Below are positions 24,848-35,372 of a stretch of DNA of 43,658 bases, in pieces (within the stretch, counting starts at the first letter, position 1; every line of letters starts with the position of its first letter). Source of the stretch: Tetragenococcus halophilus (lineage in GTDB: Bacteria; Bacillota; Bacilli; Lactobacillales; Enterococcaceae); the NCBI RefSeq assembly GCF_021474685.1, contig NZ_JAKEIT010000022.1, positions 1 through 43,658 of the forward strand. Direction: 5' to 3'. Position numbers and translations under genes: made by a program. A model generated the notes under the pieces. It was given only the letters and a program-made list of their open reading frames with translations, made no database searches and was not told where the DNA came from.

Positions 24848-26251
24848 TTAAATAACTACTACAGGTGTACCTACATCGATGTCATTAAATAATTTTTCCA
24901 TTACATCAGGTGGCGTATTGATGCAACCATGAGAGCCGCCTTCTTTCCAGCGGTCACCGCCAAAAGTTGGCTGCCAGTCTGCATCATGAATACCAACGCC
25001 TGTCCAATCGATAGGTAACCAAAAATCAACTGGAGATTCATAATCTTCCCCTGTTAAAGTAGCATCTTCTTCTTTATTCCAAACATAAAACACGCCAGAC
25101 GGTGTTTTAGTTTTTGGTTTCCCAGAAACGATATCTGTATCTAAAACAGTTTCCCCGTCTTTATAATACCACATATGTTGATTTTTTAAGTCGACCTCTA
25201 CATAAGTATCATCAACTAAGGGTTCACTTGGATCAGCACTACCTTCAACAATAGGGGAGCGTTCAAAATCTTCGCCTGCTAAGACATTTTCACTTAATGC
25301 TTCTGTTTCTTGATCTGTAGCAATCGTCCAACTTAAAGTTCCCGGTTCGACTGTTACTTCATCTTGTTTCGTACTATCAAATTCTGTGTCATTTTCGCTT
25401 GTATTGTAATTATCGCCTAGTTCTTCCACATATGCTTGAACTTTTTCTTGGTTTACATCAACTTTTCCGTCTTCGTCGTTGTATTCAACCCAATCCATAA
25501 TTTTTTCTTGCGGAATTTCAACGTCTTCCCCGTTAATTTTATAGGTACCCTTTATTTGAGCTACACTATTTAACTGATCGAGTTTTTTGTTTAAATCTTC
25601 GTCATTTGAAGTGACCTCAGGTTCTTTTTGATAGCTGTTCAATTCTAGCTCGTTTTTACCTTCTAAAACATCTTTTTGAAGATTTTCGCTAGCTTGTTTG
25701 CTATCGATCTCATCTCCTTGTTTTTCCGGCTCGATGACAAAACCGTCGTCGTCTTTATCAATTTTAGCATTTTCAGTTTGTGTTCGGTTCTCATTGACCG
25801 CAGCCAATTCTTGTTCAATTGATTTTGTTTGCTGGTTAAGTGTTTGTTTATCAAAGGCGGCTGTATTAAGAGATAATTTTTGTTTGTTAGTTGATAAAGA
25901 AGAAAGGCCCCACTGCCAGTTGTTTTGCTTATTGATCATGGATTCTAGCTCATCAGAAAAATCCGTTTCTAGTCCTAAATCGACTTTTTTCAGTGTTTTC
26001 CATTCTTTGCCATCTTGTTCTATTGTAAATTCTTGGGCATCATAGCGTTCATGTAATACATCATTGGCCTGTTGGGCCGTTAAATTACTTACTTTTGTGC
26101 CATTAATGAAGGTATCAGGTAAAAAGTGGTCGGAATAATGCATACTACGATAAGCATACCCCCCAATTGCCACAATGAGTACTACAAGTAAACCAATGAG
26201 AATCGTACGGGTCGACTTTTTCATCTTCGAACGTTTATCTAAACGTGACAT
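24848..26251 (-). CDS. L,D-transpeptidase (Ldt-fm-like) with peptidoglycan-binding domains
   Basis: A 467-residue membrane-anchored cell wall enzyme. An N-terminal signal-anchor helix (residues 15-35) is followed by a charged, repetitive region of VanW/PG-binding type and a C-terminal YkuD domain. The catalytic motif H-G-C-I-N holds Cys443, with G-I-H-D-A upstream. It makes 3->3 cross-links between stem peptides, bypassing beta-lactam-sensitive D,D-transpeptidases. Length and Cys position match Ldt-fm of Enterococcus faecium (466 residues, Cys442). AAGGAG lies before the start with a rather long 13-base spacer. Confidence 0.93.
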   Translation of the reverse strand: MSRLDKRSKMKKSTRTILIGLLVVLIVAIGGYAYRSMHYSDHFLPDTFINGTKVSNLTAQQANDVLHERYDAQEFTIEQDGKEWKTLKKVDLGLETDFSDELESMINKQNNWQWGLSSLSTNKQKLSLNTAAFDKQTLNQQTKSIEQELAAVNENRTQTENAKIDKDDDGFVIEPEKQGDEIDSKQASENLQKDVLEGKNELELNSYQKEPEVTSNDEDLNKKLDQLNSVAQIKGTYKINGEDVEIPQEKIMDWVEYNDEDGKVDVNQEKVQAYVEELGDNYNTSENDTEFDSTKQDEVTVEPGTLSWTIATDQETEALSENVLAGEDFERSPIVEGSADPSEPLVDDTYVEVDLKNQHMWYYKDGETVLDTDIVSGKPKTKTPSGVFYVWNKEEDATLTGEDYESPVDFWLPIDWTGVGIHDADWQPTFGGDRWKEGGSHGCINTPPDVMEKLFNDIDVGTPVVVI

Positions 26252-26368
26252 GCAGTTTGTCAGCTCCTTAAACTAAATAAATTCTTTTTCATACCATAGC
26301 ATATTTGTAAGAAAAATCGAACCAATTCTTATTAAAACTAATAATAATTTAATACTTAAAGTAAGGAT

Positions 26369-26443
26369 ACTACGCCTCGCTTTTGCTCGCCCTAGTACTG
26401 TTCATCAACTACTCTTCGCTCCTCTTAGTCGCTAAATCGTAGT
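26369..26443. repeat. GC-richer intergenic element with two imperfect direct repeats and inverted ends
   Basis: The element is bounded by ACTACG (26369-26374) and CGTAGT (26438-26443). Within it, ACTACGCCTCGCT (26369-26381) recurs as ACTACTCTTCGCT (26408-26420; 11 of 13 identical), and GCTCGCCCTAGT (26385-26396) as GCTCCTCTTAGT (26418-26429; 9 of 12). Its composition stands out from AT-rich flanks. It is not part of the ldh terminator, which lies to its right. It may be a dispersed intergenic repeat; function unknown. Confidence 0.5.
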
Positions 26444-26452
26444 GATTCACAG

Positions 26453-26487
26453 CAAAAAAGGGAACGGCTCGAAATAGAGCCGTTCCC
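26453..26487 (-). terminator. Terminator of ldh
   Basis: Perfect 11-bp stem GGGAACGGCTC (26460-26470) with GAGCCGTTCCC (26477-26487), loop GAAATA; on the minus strand it is followed by TTTTTTTGC. Confidence 0.9.
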
Positions 26488-26520
26488 GATGAGATGGATT
26501 GTTTGTTAAAAGAATGAAAA

Positions 26521-27555
<1,035 letters not shown>

Positions 27556-27606
27556 TCATTCACTTGTTCAATCCTTGATGTGACAATACGTTCAAAAAAC
27601 ACAAAA

Positions 27607-27672
27607 AAGGAACCTCCCCATATGGTACAATTAGGTTGCTCAACCAGACACGTACTCCAGGAGGGATTCCTT
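27607..27672 (+). promoter_or_regulatory. Transposase leader hairpin that can mask the ribosome site
   Basis: AAGGAACCTCCCC (27607-27619) is complementary to GGAGGGATTCCTT (27660-27672): 11 of 13 positions pair, one of them G-U. The right arm includes the transposase ribosome site and ends at the base before the ATG. An inner stem GGTTG/CAACC (27634-27645) could form on the same transcript. Transcripts entering from outside would expose both arms, so translation should be blocked, as known for IS10. Confidence 0.7.
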
Positions 27673-28932
27673 ATGTCTATTATACAACAACCAACCTTAT
27701 TTGACATCGATTATTTAGAAAAATTAGATATTCAGGAGAAGTATAAAGAAATTTTCTCCCCAATCGATTGGACAAAAGTGTTAGATCTATTCCAAAAAGA
27801 TTCGAATGTCGGACCGTCGATTACAGTGAACTATGAAGCACTTCTTCGCTCCTTAATGGCACGTATTGACCAGAAGATTCCTACACAAAAAGCCTTGATT
27901 CAACGGTTGAAAAGTGATTTACGCTTGAAACTAAGTGTCGGTTTTCTTTATTCTGAACCCATTCCTTCAGAAGCCACTTATTCGCGAGTGATGGCGGTTT
28001 TGGCAAATCATCTTTCGGTTTTGGAAAGGATGAACCAACAGCTACTCCAACTCATTCATGAAGAATTGGACATTTTTACAGAGAACGTGGCGATTGACGT
28101 TACTTCGATCGAAGCACGGACAAATCCTGTAAAAACAGTTAATCCAAAGCTCCCATCGACTGAAGCGCAACGAAGCATGACCACAGAAGCCATTCTTGAG
28201 ACTATACCTTCTTATGCTTCATGGGGTGTGAAGAAAAATAGTCAAGGCAAGAATTATTTTTGGTTTGGCTATAAAGGGACGCTCGCGGTTTCTACGAAAA
28301 GCCAATATATTTTAAACATGCATATCGCTTCTGCTTTTGCTTCAGATGTGACTTTAGCGATTCCCACTATTCGCAAGGCGGCAGAAGCGTTAAAACCAGA
28401 GAAAGAAGCCCCCTATTTCTCTTTAGACAAAGGCTATGACGCCAAAGAAATCTATCAGGAATGTCACGACTTAGACCTCGAACCGATCATTCCATTGAAG
28501 AAAATAGCGAAAAACGATGGCGAAGTAGACGATCATTACGCGCCAACCTGTCTGCTTGAATATAGTTATAAATACGACAGTTATGATAAAAGATATGGGG
28601 CATTGAAATATGCCCGACCCGAAAGTTATTGTAGAGATTGTCCACTACAGCACGAAGGACTTTGCCAAAAAGTCATCAAGGTCAAACAAATGAATGACCC
28701 AAGAAAGTATAACCATCCAGCTCGAGGGACACGTGCCTGGAAATTGAAATACAATGAACGAAGCAGTGTCGAACGTGTGAATGGCTATCTAAAAGAGAAT
28801 CATCAGCTTGATGATACCCGTTTTTATCAGCCCAGTCATGCGATTGCTTTTTATCACTTGATCCAGCTCACTTATAATGCGCGAAACTTTGCCAATCAAC
28901 GTGTCGCTAAGGCAACAAAGGAAAAGAAATAG
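27673..28932 (+). CDS. DDE transposase (IS1182/IS4-like)
   Basis: A 419-residue transposase. Candidate catalytic residues are Asp142 (V-A-I-D-V-T), Asp252 (F-S-L-D-K-G-Y-D) and Glu367 (S-S-V-E-R-V-N-G-Y), the D-D-E pattern of this superfamily. A Cys cluster (Cys320, Cys323, Cys331) fits the zinc-like insert of IS1182-type proteins, though the family is uncertain. The start at 27673 is preceded by GGAGGG; an upstream in-frame GTG at 27580 reads through the leader and lacks a ribosome site. The frame is intact, so the element may still be active. Confidence 0.9.
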   Translation: MSIIQQPTLFDIDYLEKLDIQEKYKEIFSPIDWTKVLDLFQKDSNVGPSITVNYEALLRSLMARIDQKIPTQKALIQRLKSDLRLKLSVGFLYSEPIPSEATYSRVMAVLANHLSVLERMNQQLLQLIHEELDIFTENVAIDVTSIEARTNPVKTVNPKLPSTEAQRSMTTEAILETIPSYASWGVKKNSQGKNYFWFGYKGTLAVSTKSQYILNMHIASAFASDVTLAIPTIRKAAEALKPEKEAPYFSLDKGYDAKEIYQECHDLDLEPIIPLKKIAKNDGEVDDHYAPTCLLEYSYKYDSYDKRYGALKYARPESYCRDCPLQHEGLCQKVIKVKQMNDPRKYNHPARGTRAWKLKYNERSSVERVNGYLKENHQLDDTRFYQPSHAIAFYHLIQLTYNARNFANQRVAKATKEKK

Positions 28933-29069
28933 TCATAGAATTTCGAAAAAATTGTATATTTCGAAATTGGATGAGTGTTTGCTTTTCTAAAAAAGTGAAT
29001 TATGAAATTGGTTCAACTATGTATTTATACTAACATTTTATGACGTTTTTGTCATTCAATTTATAAAAC

Positions 29070-29075
29070 ATTATA
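29070..29075 (-). promoter_or_regulatory. Candidate original ldh promoter (extended -10), now separated by the IS
   Basis: Minus-strand TGTTATAAT with a TG extension; no good -35. It points towards the IS right end. If the IS were absent, it would give a leader of about 100 bases to the ldh start. Confidence 0.45.
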
Positions 29076-29207
29076 ACAGTTTCGTTAATCTGTACTAGTT
29101 TTGAATGGTTTGTTATTACTGTGTGATAAGCGTTTCAAGCGGTTACGTTAAATATTTAAAAAAATGTCAAAGTAATTCGTTTCTAAGCGAAAAAGCTTTG
29201 TTTATGT

Positions 29208-29256
29208 TATAATTTATACAATAATTCTGAAACTGGACAATGAAATATTTGTCCAG
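29208..29256 (+). promoter_or_regulatory. pth promoter and leader hairpin
   Basis: An extended -10, TGTTATAAT, has its hexamer at 29208-29213 but no clear -35. A perfect 8-bp hairpin CTGGACAA/TTGTCCAG (29233-29240, 29249-29256) follows, then CATTTTGTTGTCTT. It may weakly attenuate the following pth-mfd transcripts. Confidence 0.5.
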
Positions 29257-29300
29257 CATTTTGTTGTCTTAAAAAATCTTTTAGTAATGGAGTCTTATCA

Positions 29301-29861
29301 ATGAAAATGATTGTAGGACTGGGAAATCCAGGGAAAAAATACGAAAATACAAAACATAATGTCGGTTTTATGACAGTAGAACGCTTAGCAAAAACACATG
29401 ACGCTACTTTTAAGAAAAATCCTTTTGAAGCAGAAATAGCTGATTTTTTTGTGAATGGTGAAAAGGTCTTGCTCGTTAAGCCACAGACCTATATGAATGA
29501 TTCAGGAAGGGCAGTAGGACCTTTGATGACCTATTTTGGTATATATAAAGAAGAACTTGTGGTAGTTCATGATGATTTGGACTTGACGGTAGGAAAAATT
29601 CGTCTACGACAAAAAGGAAGCGCTGGCGGTCATAATGGGCTAAAAAGCATCATTTCGCATTTAGGCTCTAATGAATTTGGCCGTTTGAAAATAGGGATAG
29701 GTCACCCACAAGAACATACCACAGTCGTTAACCACGTTTTACAGCCGTTTAACAAACAACAGCAAGCGGTCATGACTGAAAGTATTGATAAAGCTAAAGA
29801 AGCGATAGATTATTTTATCGAAACGAATAATTTCACTCAGGCGATGAATCGCTTTAATTAA
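29301..29861 (+). CDS. pth: Peptidyl-tRNA hydrolase
   Basis: A 186-residue enzyme that frees tRNA from prematurely released peptidyl-tRNA. Conserved residues: the N-terminal G-L-G-N-P-G-x-x-Y, His20 in T-K-H-N-V-G-F, Asp93-type residue in V-H-D-D-L-D, and G-S-A-G-G-H-N-G-L. Length is standard. It is the first gene of the long housekeeping run with mfd 35 bases later. Confidence 0.96.
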   Translation: MKMIVGLGNPGKKYENTKHNVGFMTVERLAKTHDATFKKNPFEAEIADFFVNGEKVLLVKPQTYMNDSGRAVGPLMTYFGIYKEELVVVHDDLDLTVGKIRLRQKGSAGGHNGLKSIISHLGSNEFGRLKIGIGHPQEHTTVVNHVLQPFNKQQQAVMTESIDKAKEAIDYFIETNNFTQAMNRFN

Positions 29862-29896
29862 ATGAGAATTAGGTATAAAAGGAGTAAAGGGAACTT

Positions 29897-32800
29897 ATGG
29901 ATTTAATCGAATTAGTCACTCAAATGCCGCTGATTAAAGATTGGCATCAAGCAATCAAAGAGCATCGTCAGCGACAATTGCTCACCGGACTGGCAAGTTC
30001 GGCGAAAACATTAGCTATTGCGAGTGCTTATCGCAAATTTAAGCAACAAATCATCGTCGCTTCACCTAACCTTTACTATGCTAACCAACTAGCAGAAGAT
30101 TTGATGCAAGTAACAGAAGATGTATATATATTCCCGGTAGATGAAGTTCTTTCAGCTGAAATGGCATTTTCATCACCGGAGGCAAGGGCACAGCGAGTGA
30201 TGACACTAAATGCACTTGCAGCCAATAAAACAGGAATTTACATATTACCTGCAGCTGCCTTGCGTAAATATTTGCCTACACCCGAGTTATGGAAAAGCTA
30301 TCGTTTTCATTGGCAAATCGGGTCAGAAATTAATTGGCAACAACTAGCGCAACAACTTGTTTTGATGGGCTATCAACGAGAATCGATGATCGCAAAACCA
30401 GGTGAATTTAGTATTCGTGGTAGTATTTTAGATATTTATCCTCTGACTACACCTCATCCTGTAAGAATTGAACTATTTGATGTGGAAATTGATTCAATTC
30501 GTTATTTTGACGTGGCAACGCAACGCTCCTTAGAAAATTTAGAAGAAGTTACTATTTTGCCAACGACTGAACTTATTTTTTCAAAAAAAGATTTGGAAAA
30601 CGGGAGTATAGAATTACAGGAACTATTGGATAAGCGTTTGTCCGTGACTACAGAACAAACGAACAAAGACTTTTTAAATGATTACTTTGGTCAGCTGATT
30701 GCTTCTTGGAAACAAGGTGTTCCTGGAGAAGTCGCTGGTATGTATACAGATATTTTGTATCCAGAACAAACGAATATATTATCTTATTTTCAAAGTGATG
30801 CGCTTCTTTTTGTTGATGATTACGCTCGTATTTTAGAAACGAATCGCCAGATTGAACAAGAAGAGGCCGAGTGGCAAACACAAAAGATAGAGGAGTTACG
30901 AGTCTTTTCTGAACAGACTTTTGGACAAAAGCTGCAACCTATTTTTCAACAAACAAAGTTTTCTGCGACATTTTTCTCTTTATTTCAAAAAGGGATGGGA
31001 AATATCCGTTTTGAAGCAATTCATAACTTTCAATATCGACCAATGCAACAATTCTTTGGTCAAATGGGTCTTCTCAAAGCAGAAATGGACCGTTGGGAAA
31101 AACAAAATCAAACGGTTGTATTTTTGGTCAGCGATGAACAACGTGCGCAAAAATTAGCGCAAGATTTTCGTGACTACGAAATTTATGCAGTGGAAACACA
31201 GCCAGATGAGTTGCTTTTGCAAGGTACGCAAATTGTAGAAGGGAGTTTGCAAAGCGGTTTTGAACTGCCGCAAGATCAGCTTGTAGTAGTAACGGAAAAA
31301 GAGATTTTCCAAAAGGTAAAGAAAAAACGAGCTAAAAAGCAAACCTTGTCCAATGCTGAACGCTTGAAAAGCTACAATGAGTTAAATCCTGGTGATTATG
31401 TTGTTCACGCAAATCACGGGATTGGTAAATATTTGGGGATTGAAACTTTAGAAGTTGATGGTATACATCAAGACTACATGACGATTTTATACCAAAATGA
31501 TGACAAGTTATTTATTCCTGTGTCTCAGTTAAACTTGATACAAAAATATGTTGCTGCAGAAAATGCGTCGCCTAAAATTAATAAATTAGGTGGAAGCTCT
31601 TGGGAAAAAACGAAGCAAAAAGTTTCAAACCAAATTGAAGATATTGCTGACGATTTGATTCAGTTGTATGCACAAAGAGAAGCCGAAAAAGGTTACGCTT
31701 TTGCACCAGATGATGCTTACCAGAAAGAGTTTGAAGACGCGTTTGCTTATACAGAGACGGATGATCAATTGCGTAGTGCCGAAGAAATTAAACGGGATAT
31801 GGAAAAAGAAAAATCAATGGATCGTCTATTAGTGGGTGATGTTGGCTTTGGTAAGACAGAAGTTGCATTGCGGGCGGCATTTAAAGCCATTAAGGAAAGT
31901 AAACAAGTTGCTATTTTAGTTCCAACAACTATATTGGCTCAACAACACTATGAGACTATGATCGATCGTTTTGCAGGCTTTCCAGTCAATGTAGGATTAT
32001 TAAGTCGCTTCCGTACTAAAAAGCAGCAAGACGAAACCATTAGACAATTAAACACGGGACAAGTTGATATTGTTGTAGGGACACATCGTCTTTTATCTAA
32101 GGATGTTCAGTTTAGTGATCTAGGCTTATTAGTTATTGATGAAGAACAGCGTTTTGGCGTGAAGCATAAAGAACGGTTGAAACAACTAAGAGCGCAAGTT
32201 GATGTGCTAACTTTGACAGCAACACCTATCCCAAGGACATTGCATATGTCAATGTTAGGTGTACGAGATTTATCGGTAATTGAAACACCTCCGGAAAATC
32301 GTTATCCTATCCAAACTTACGTTATGGAAGCCAATCCAGGAGCTATCAGAGAAGCTATTCAAAGAGAAATTGCTCGGGGTGGCCAAGTCTTTTATTTGTA
32401 TAACCGGGTTGAAAGTATTGAAAGAAAAGTTGATGAAATTCAGCAGTTAGTACCTGACGCTAGAATTGGCTATGCTCATGGTCAAATGACAGAAATTCAA
32501 CTGGAAAATACGCTGTTTGATTTTATCAACGGACAATATGATGTGTTAATCACTACGACGATTATCGAAACAGGGGTAGATATTCCTAATGCCAATACAT
32601 TATTTGTTGAAAACGCGGATTACATGGGACTTTCTACGCTTTATCAATTAAGAGGACGTGTGGGACGAACGAATCGAGTGGCTTATGCTTATTTCATGTA
32701 TGAACCCCAAAAGATATTAAATGAAGTAAGCGAAAAACGGCTACAGGCGATCAAAGATTTTACTGAATTAGGTTCAGGTTTTAAGATTGCTATGCGTGAT

Positions 32801-33430
32801 TTATCTATTCGCGGGGCTGGGAATCTCTTAGGCGCTCAGCAACATGGCTTCATCAACTCTGTTGGTTTTGATATGTATACGCAGATGTTAGAAGAAGCTG
32901 TGACAAGAAAACAAGGGAAAAATACCCAAATGCAAAAAACAGCAGCCGAAATCGATCTTGCAATTGATGCATATATTCCCGCTGATTATATTGCTGATGA
33001 AAGACAAAAAATTGAAATTTATAAACGTGTACGTGAATTGGACAGTACGGATAGTCTTGATGAACTACAAGATGATCTATTAGATCGTTTTGGAGAATTT
33101 CCTGATGAAGTCGCTCATTTATTATCAATAGGCGAAATGAAGATGAATGCTGATCGTGCTTTAGTTGAGAAAATAACTAAAGTTGATCAAACTCTGATAG
33201 TTAGTTTAAGTAAAATTGGTACGAATAAATTTTCTGTAGAACAATTGTTTTCAGCCCTTTCTTCGACTAAGCTGAAAGCTACAATGGGTGTTGAAAAAGA
33301 ACAAATGCAAATTAAACTGACTATACCTGCGCAAACACAAAAAATGGTTTGGATACAAGAATTACAGTCATTTATTAAAGCTTTGCGTGAAGAAAGGTAT
33401 CAGAATCAATTACAAAGCCAAAACCAGTAA
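29897..33430 (+). CDS. mfd: Transcription-repair coupling factor
   Basis: A 1177-residue DNA translocase that removes stalled RNA polymerase and recruits UvrA. The N-terminal third is UvrB-like, the middle holds the CarD/RID polymerase-binding domain (G-D-Y-V-V-H-x-x-H-G-I-G-K-Y), then the RecG-like helicase with Walker A G-D-V-G-F-G-K-T and D-E-E-Q, and the C-terminal TRCF domain. Full length and intact. AAAGGAG lies before the ATG. Confidence 0.97.
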   Translation: MDLIELVTQMPLIKDWHQAIKEHRQRQLLTGLASSAKTLAIASAYRKFKQQIIVASPNLYYANQLAEDLMQVTEDVYIFPVDEVLSAEMAFSSPEARAQRVMTLNALAANKTGIYILPAAALRKYLPTPELWKSYRFHWQIGSEINWQQLAQQLVLMGYQRESMIAKPGEFSIRGSILDIYPLTTPHPVRIELFDVEIDSIRYFDVATQRSLENLEEVTILPTTELIFSKKDLENGSIELQELLDKRLSVTTEQTNKDFLNDYFGQLIASWKQGVPGEVAGMYTDILYPEQTNILSYFQSDALLFVDDYARILETNRQIEQEEAEWQTQKIEELRVFSEQTFGQKLQPIFQQTKFSATFFSLFQKGMGNIRFEAIHNFQYRPMQQFFGQMGLLKAEMDRWEKQNQTVVFLVSDEQRAQKLAQDFRDYEIYAVETQPDELLLQGTQIVEGSLQSGFELPQDQLVVVTEKEIFQKVKKKRAKKQTLSNAERLKSYNELNPGDYVVHANHGIGKYLGIETLEVDGIHQDYMTILYQNDDKLFIPVSQLNLIQKYVAAENASPKINKLGGSSWEKTKQKVSNQIEDIADDLIQLYAQREAEKGYAFAPDDAYQKEFEDAFAYTETDDQLRSAEEIKRDMEKEKSMDRLLVGDVGFGKTEVALRAAFKAIKESKQVAILVPTTILAQQHYETMIDRFAGFPVNVGLLSRFRTKKQQDETIRQLNTGQVDIVVGTHRLLSKDVQFSDLGLLVIDEEQRFGVKHKERLKQLRAQVDVLTLTATPIPRTLHMSMLGVRDLSVIETPPENRYPIQTYVMEANPGAIREAIQREIARGGQVFYLYNRVESIERKVDEIQQLVPDARIGYAHGQMTEIQLENTLFDFINGQYDVLITTTIIETGVDIPNANTLFVENADYMGLSTLYQLRGRVGRTNRVAYAYFMYEPQKILNEVSEKRLQAIKDFTELGSGFKIAMRDLSIRGAGNLLGAQQHGFINSVGFDMYTQMLEEAVTRKQGKNTQMQKTAAEIDLAIDAYIPADYIADERQKIEIYKRVRELDSTDSLDELQDDLLDRFGEFPDEVAHLLSIGEMKMNADRALVEKITKVDQTLIVSLSKIGTNKFSVEQLFSALSSTKLKATMGVEKEQMQIKLTIPAQTQKMVWIQELQSFIKALREERYQNQLQSQNQ

Positions 33431-33465
33431 GTCAGTCGAAAGGGGGATTAGCGATTCGTAATCAG

Positions 33466-35043
33466 ATGAAAACCATGATGGAAGGAGCGTTTATTTTAAC
33501 CATTGCTTCTTTTATCGCAAAAGTACTCAGTGCGATTTACCGCATCCCCTTTCAGAATATCGTTGGTGATGAAGGATTTTATGTTTATCAACAAGTGTAT
33601 CCTATCTACGGTATTGCTATGACTTTTGCGTTGACGGGTTTCCCACAGTTTCTATCGAAATTAGTAGCTGAACAAACAGGCCCGCAAGAAAAACGACATA
33701 TTTTGGATGAAAGCTATTCTTTGCTGTGGTGGAGTGCCTTTATTTTATGGGCGATAACTTTTTTATTTAGTCGCGGTCTTGCCAGTTCAATGGGAGATCC
33801 AGAACTGGCAATAGTCATCCGGGTCGCTTCTTTCACCTTTTTATTGATGCCAGCTTTATCTTTATATCGTGGACTATTTCAAGGAAACTTGTTAATGGTA
33901 CCTACAGCAGTTTCGCAAGTAATCGAACAACTGCTGCGAGTAGGGATTATCTTATTGTCGGCGGCTGGTTTTATTCATTTTTCTCTGTCCATTTATCAAA
34001 CAGGCGCTTTTGCAATGTCAGGTGCTTTTGTCGGCGGTTTGGTAGCGTGGCTCATCTTGATTTACTACGATCGAAAAATTTATGGTATCCGTTTACGTCC
34101 ACAATTATTGCTACCACGTATTCCTAAAAAGAGCAGGTTGATTAGACGCTTTTTTGTTGAAGGTGGTTTGGTGTCTGTTTACAGTGGTATGTTAATTTTA
34201 TTTCAGTTAGTTGACTCATTTTTAATCGTTAATTCATTAACCAGCAGTGGTTTAGCTGAACAAAGCGCTAAAGTGGCAAAAGGAATCTATGATCGCGGGC
34301 AACCGCTTGTTCAACTAGGTTTAGTTGTTGCAACAGCCTTAAGTGCTACTTTTTTACCGGCACTAACAAAATTGATAATCCAAAATAACCAAAAGAAGTT
34401 TGTTATGTCTGCTAAAATCTATTTACGTTTTACCTCAGCGATAGCTGGCGCAGCTTCTTGCGGGCTAGCTGTATTAGTTCCGTATTTAAACTTTGCTTTA
34501 TTTAAGGATTCTTTGGGAAATACGACATTAATGGCATTTGTTTTGGCTGTAGGGTTGATGGCAGAAGTTCAAGCTTATCAAAGTATCGCACAAAGCCAAG
34601 GAGTATATTCTCAAGCATTAAAAGCAGCTGCTAAAGGTTTTGTAGTGAAACTTTTGGCGACTGGCATACTGGTGTTTTACTTAGGGACTTTGGGTGCCAG
34701 TTTAGCAACACTTTTGGGATTATTTACGGTTTTGTGGTCTTTAACAAAAGCGGAAAAAAAGAGTATCAATCGTTTTAAAAAAGAACGGCATTTTGCTTGG
34801 AAATTAATCAGTTGTCTTTTTTTAATGATTATTACTTTACTGTTATTTTTTAGTGTCATTCGTTTAACTTTCGGGGCATTAGACACTCGCTTATTTGCTT
34901 CTGTTTTAAGTTTGTTAGCTGTTTTATTAGGCGCGGGTGTATTTATAAAATCCGCTGTTATGCTTGACCTGTTTACTGTACGGGAGTGGTTGTTGTTGCC
35001 TTTTGGGGAAAAAATTTTACGTATTGGAGGAAAAAATAAATGA
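33466..35043 (+). CDS. Polysaccharide flippase-like membrane protein (MATE/MVF superfamily, SpoVB/YabM-like)
   Basis: A 525-residue protein with about 14 membrane helices. The opening G-A-F-I-L-T...[24 protein letters not shown] is typical of the SpoVB-like flippases that sit after mfd in Firmicutes. Likely moves a lipid-linked envelope precursor; substrate unknown. Its stop overlaps rqcP (ATGA). The start is uncertain: the strong ribosome site AAAGGGGG (33438-33445) is 8 bases before an ATT codon at 33453 but 20 before the ATG at 33466. Confidence 0.85.
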   Translation: MKTMMEGAFILTIASFIAKVLSAIYRIPFQNIVGDEGFYVYQQVYPIYGIAMTFALTGFPQFLSKLVAEQTGPQEKRHILDESYSLLWWSAFILWAITFLFSRGLASSMGDPELAIVIRVASFTFLLMPALSLYRGLFQGNLLMVPTAVSQVIEQLLRVGIILLSAAGFIHFSLSIYQTGAFAMSGAFVGGLVAWLILIYYDRKIYGIRLRPQLLLPRIPKKSRLIRRFFVEGGLVSVYSGMLILFQLVDSFLIVNSLTSSGLAEQSAKVAKGIYDRGQPLVQLGLVVATALSATFLPALTKLIIQNNQKKFVMSAKIYLRFTSAIAGAASCGLAVLVPYLNFALFKDSLGNTTLMAFVLAVGLMAEVQAYQSIAQSQGVYSQALKAAAKGFVVKLLATGILVFYLGTLGASLATLLGLFTVLWSLTKAEKKSINRFKKERHFAWKLISCLFLMIITLLLFFSVIRLTFGALDTRLFASVLSLLAVLLGAGVFIKSAVMLDLFTVREWLLLPFGEKILRIGGKNK

Positions 35044-35297
35044 GAATAGATAAATTTTTAAAGATTTCCAGATTGATCAAACGGCGTTCGGTTGCTAAAG
35101 AGGTGGCCGATAAAGGTCGTATTCAGATCAATGGAAATTTAGCAAAGTCAAGTAGCAATGTTCAAATTGGTGATATAGTAAAAATTCAATTTGGTAATCG
35201 AACGGTTGAATTGAAGGTTAATGCTTTGCATGAATCAACGAAAAAAGAAGACGCACAAGAAATGTATGAGATCGTTTCAGACGAAAGAAAAATTTAA
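35040..35297 (+). CDS. rqcP: Ribosome-associated quality control S4-domain protein RqcP
   Basis: An 85-residue S4-fold RNA-binding protein ([19 protein letters not shown]), the YabO/Hsp15 family, shown in Bacillus to hold the tRNA on stalled 50S subunits so RqcH can add alanine tails. It starts within the flippase stop codon and precedes divIC. Confidence 0.93.
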   Translation: MRIDKFLKISRLIKRRSVAKEVADKGRIQINGNLAKSSSNVQIGDIVKIQFGNRTVELKVNALHESTKKEDAQEMYEIVSDERKI

Positions 35298-35372
35298 CTA
35301 ATTTGCGTTAGACAAGCATAGAGGATGTTGGTATAATAAAGGTCAACTAAGGAGAAGACTGGAGCGGTTGGA

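Larger units (their letters stand above)
29010..29300. other. Control region between the IS and pth
   Basis: AT-rich region that would be the original ldh-pth divergent intergenic region. It holds a minus-strand extended -10 (TGTTATAAT, -10 at 29070-29075), a degenerate cre-like stretch near 29128-29148 (AAGCGTTTCAAGCGGTTACG), the pth promoter and a leader hairpin. Confidence 0.55.

Noticed and set aside
24848-26251. Plus-strand and other-frame ORFs within the L,D-transpeptidase gene
   Set aside because: They are antisense shadows of the repetitive, Ser/Glu-rich coding sequence.
29125-29150. Cre (CcpA) sites in the ldh-pth gap
   Set aside because: AAGCGTTTCAAGCGGTTACG is suggestive, but each alignment to the cre consensus misses at least two core positions or is offset by one base; kept only as a note.
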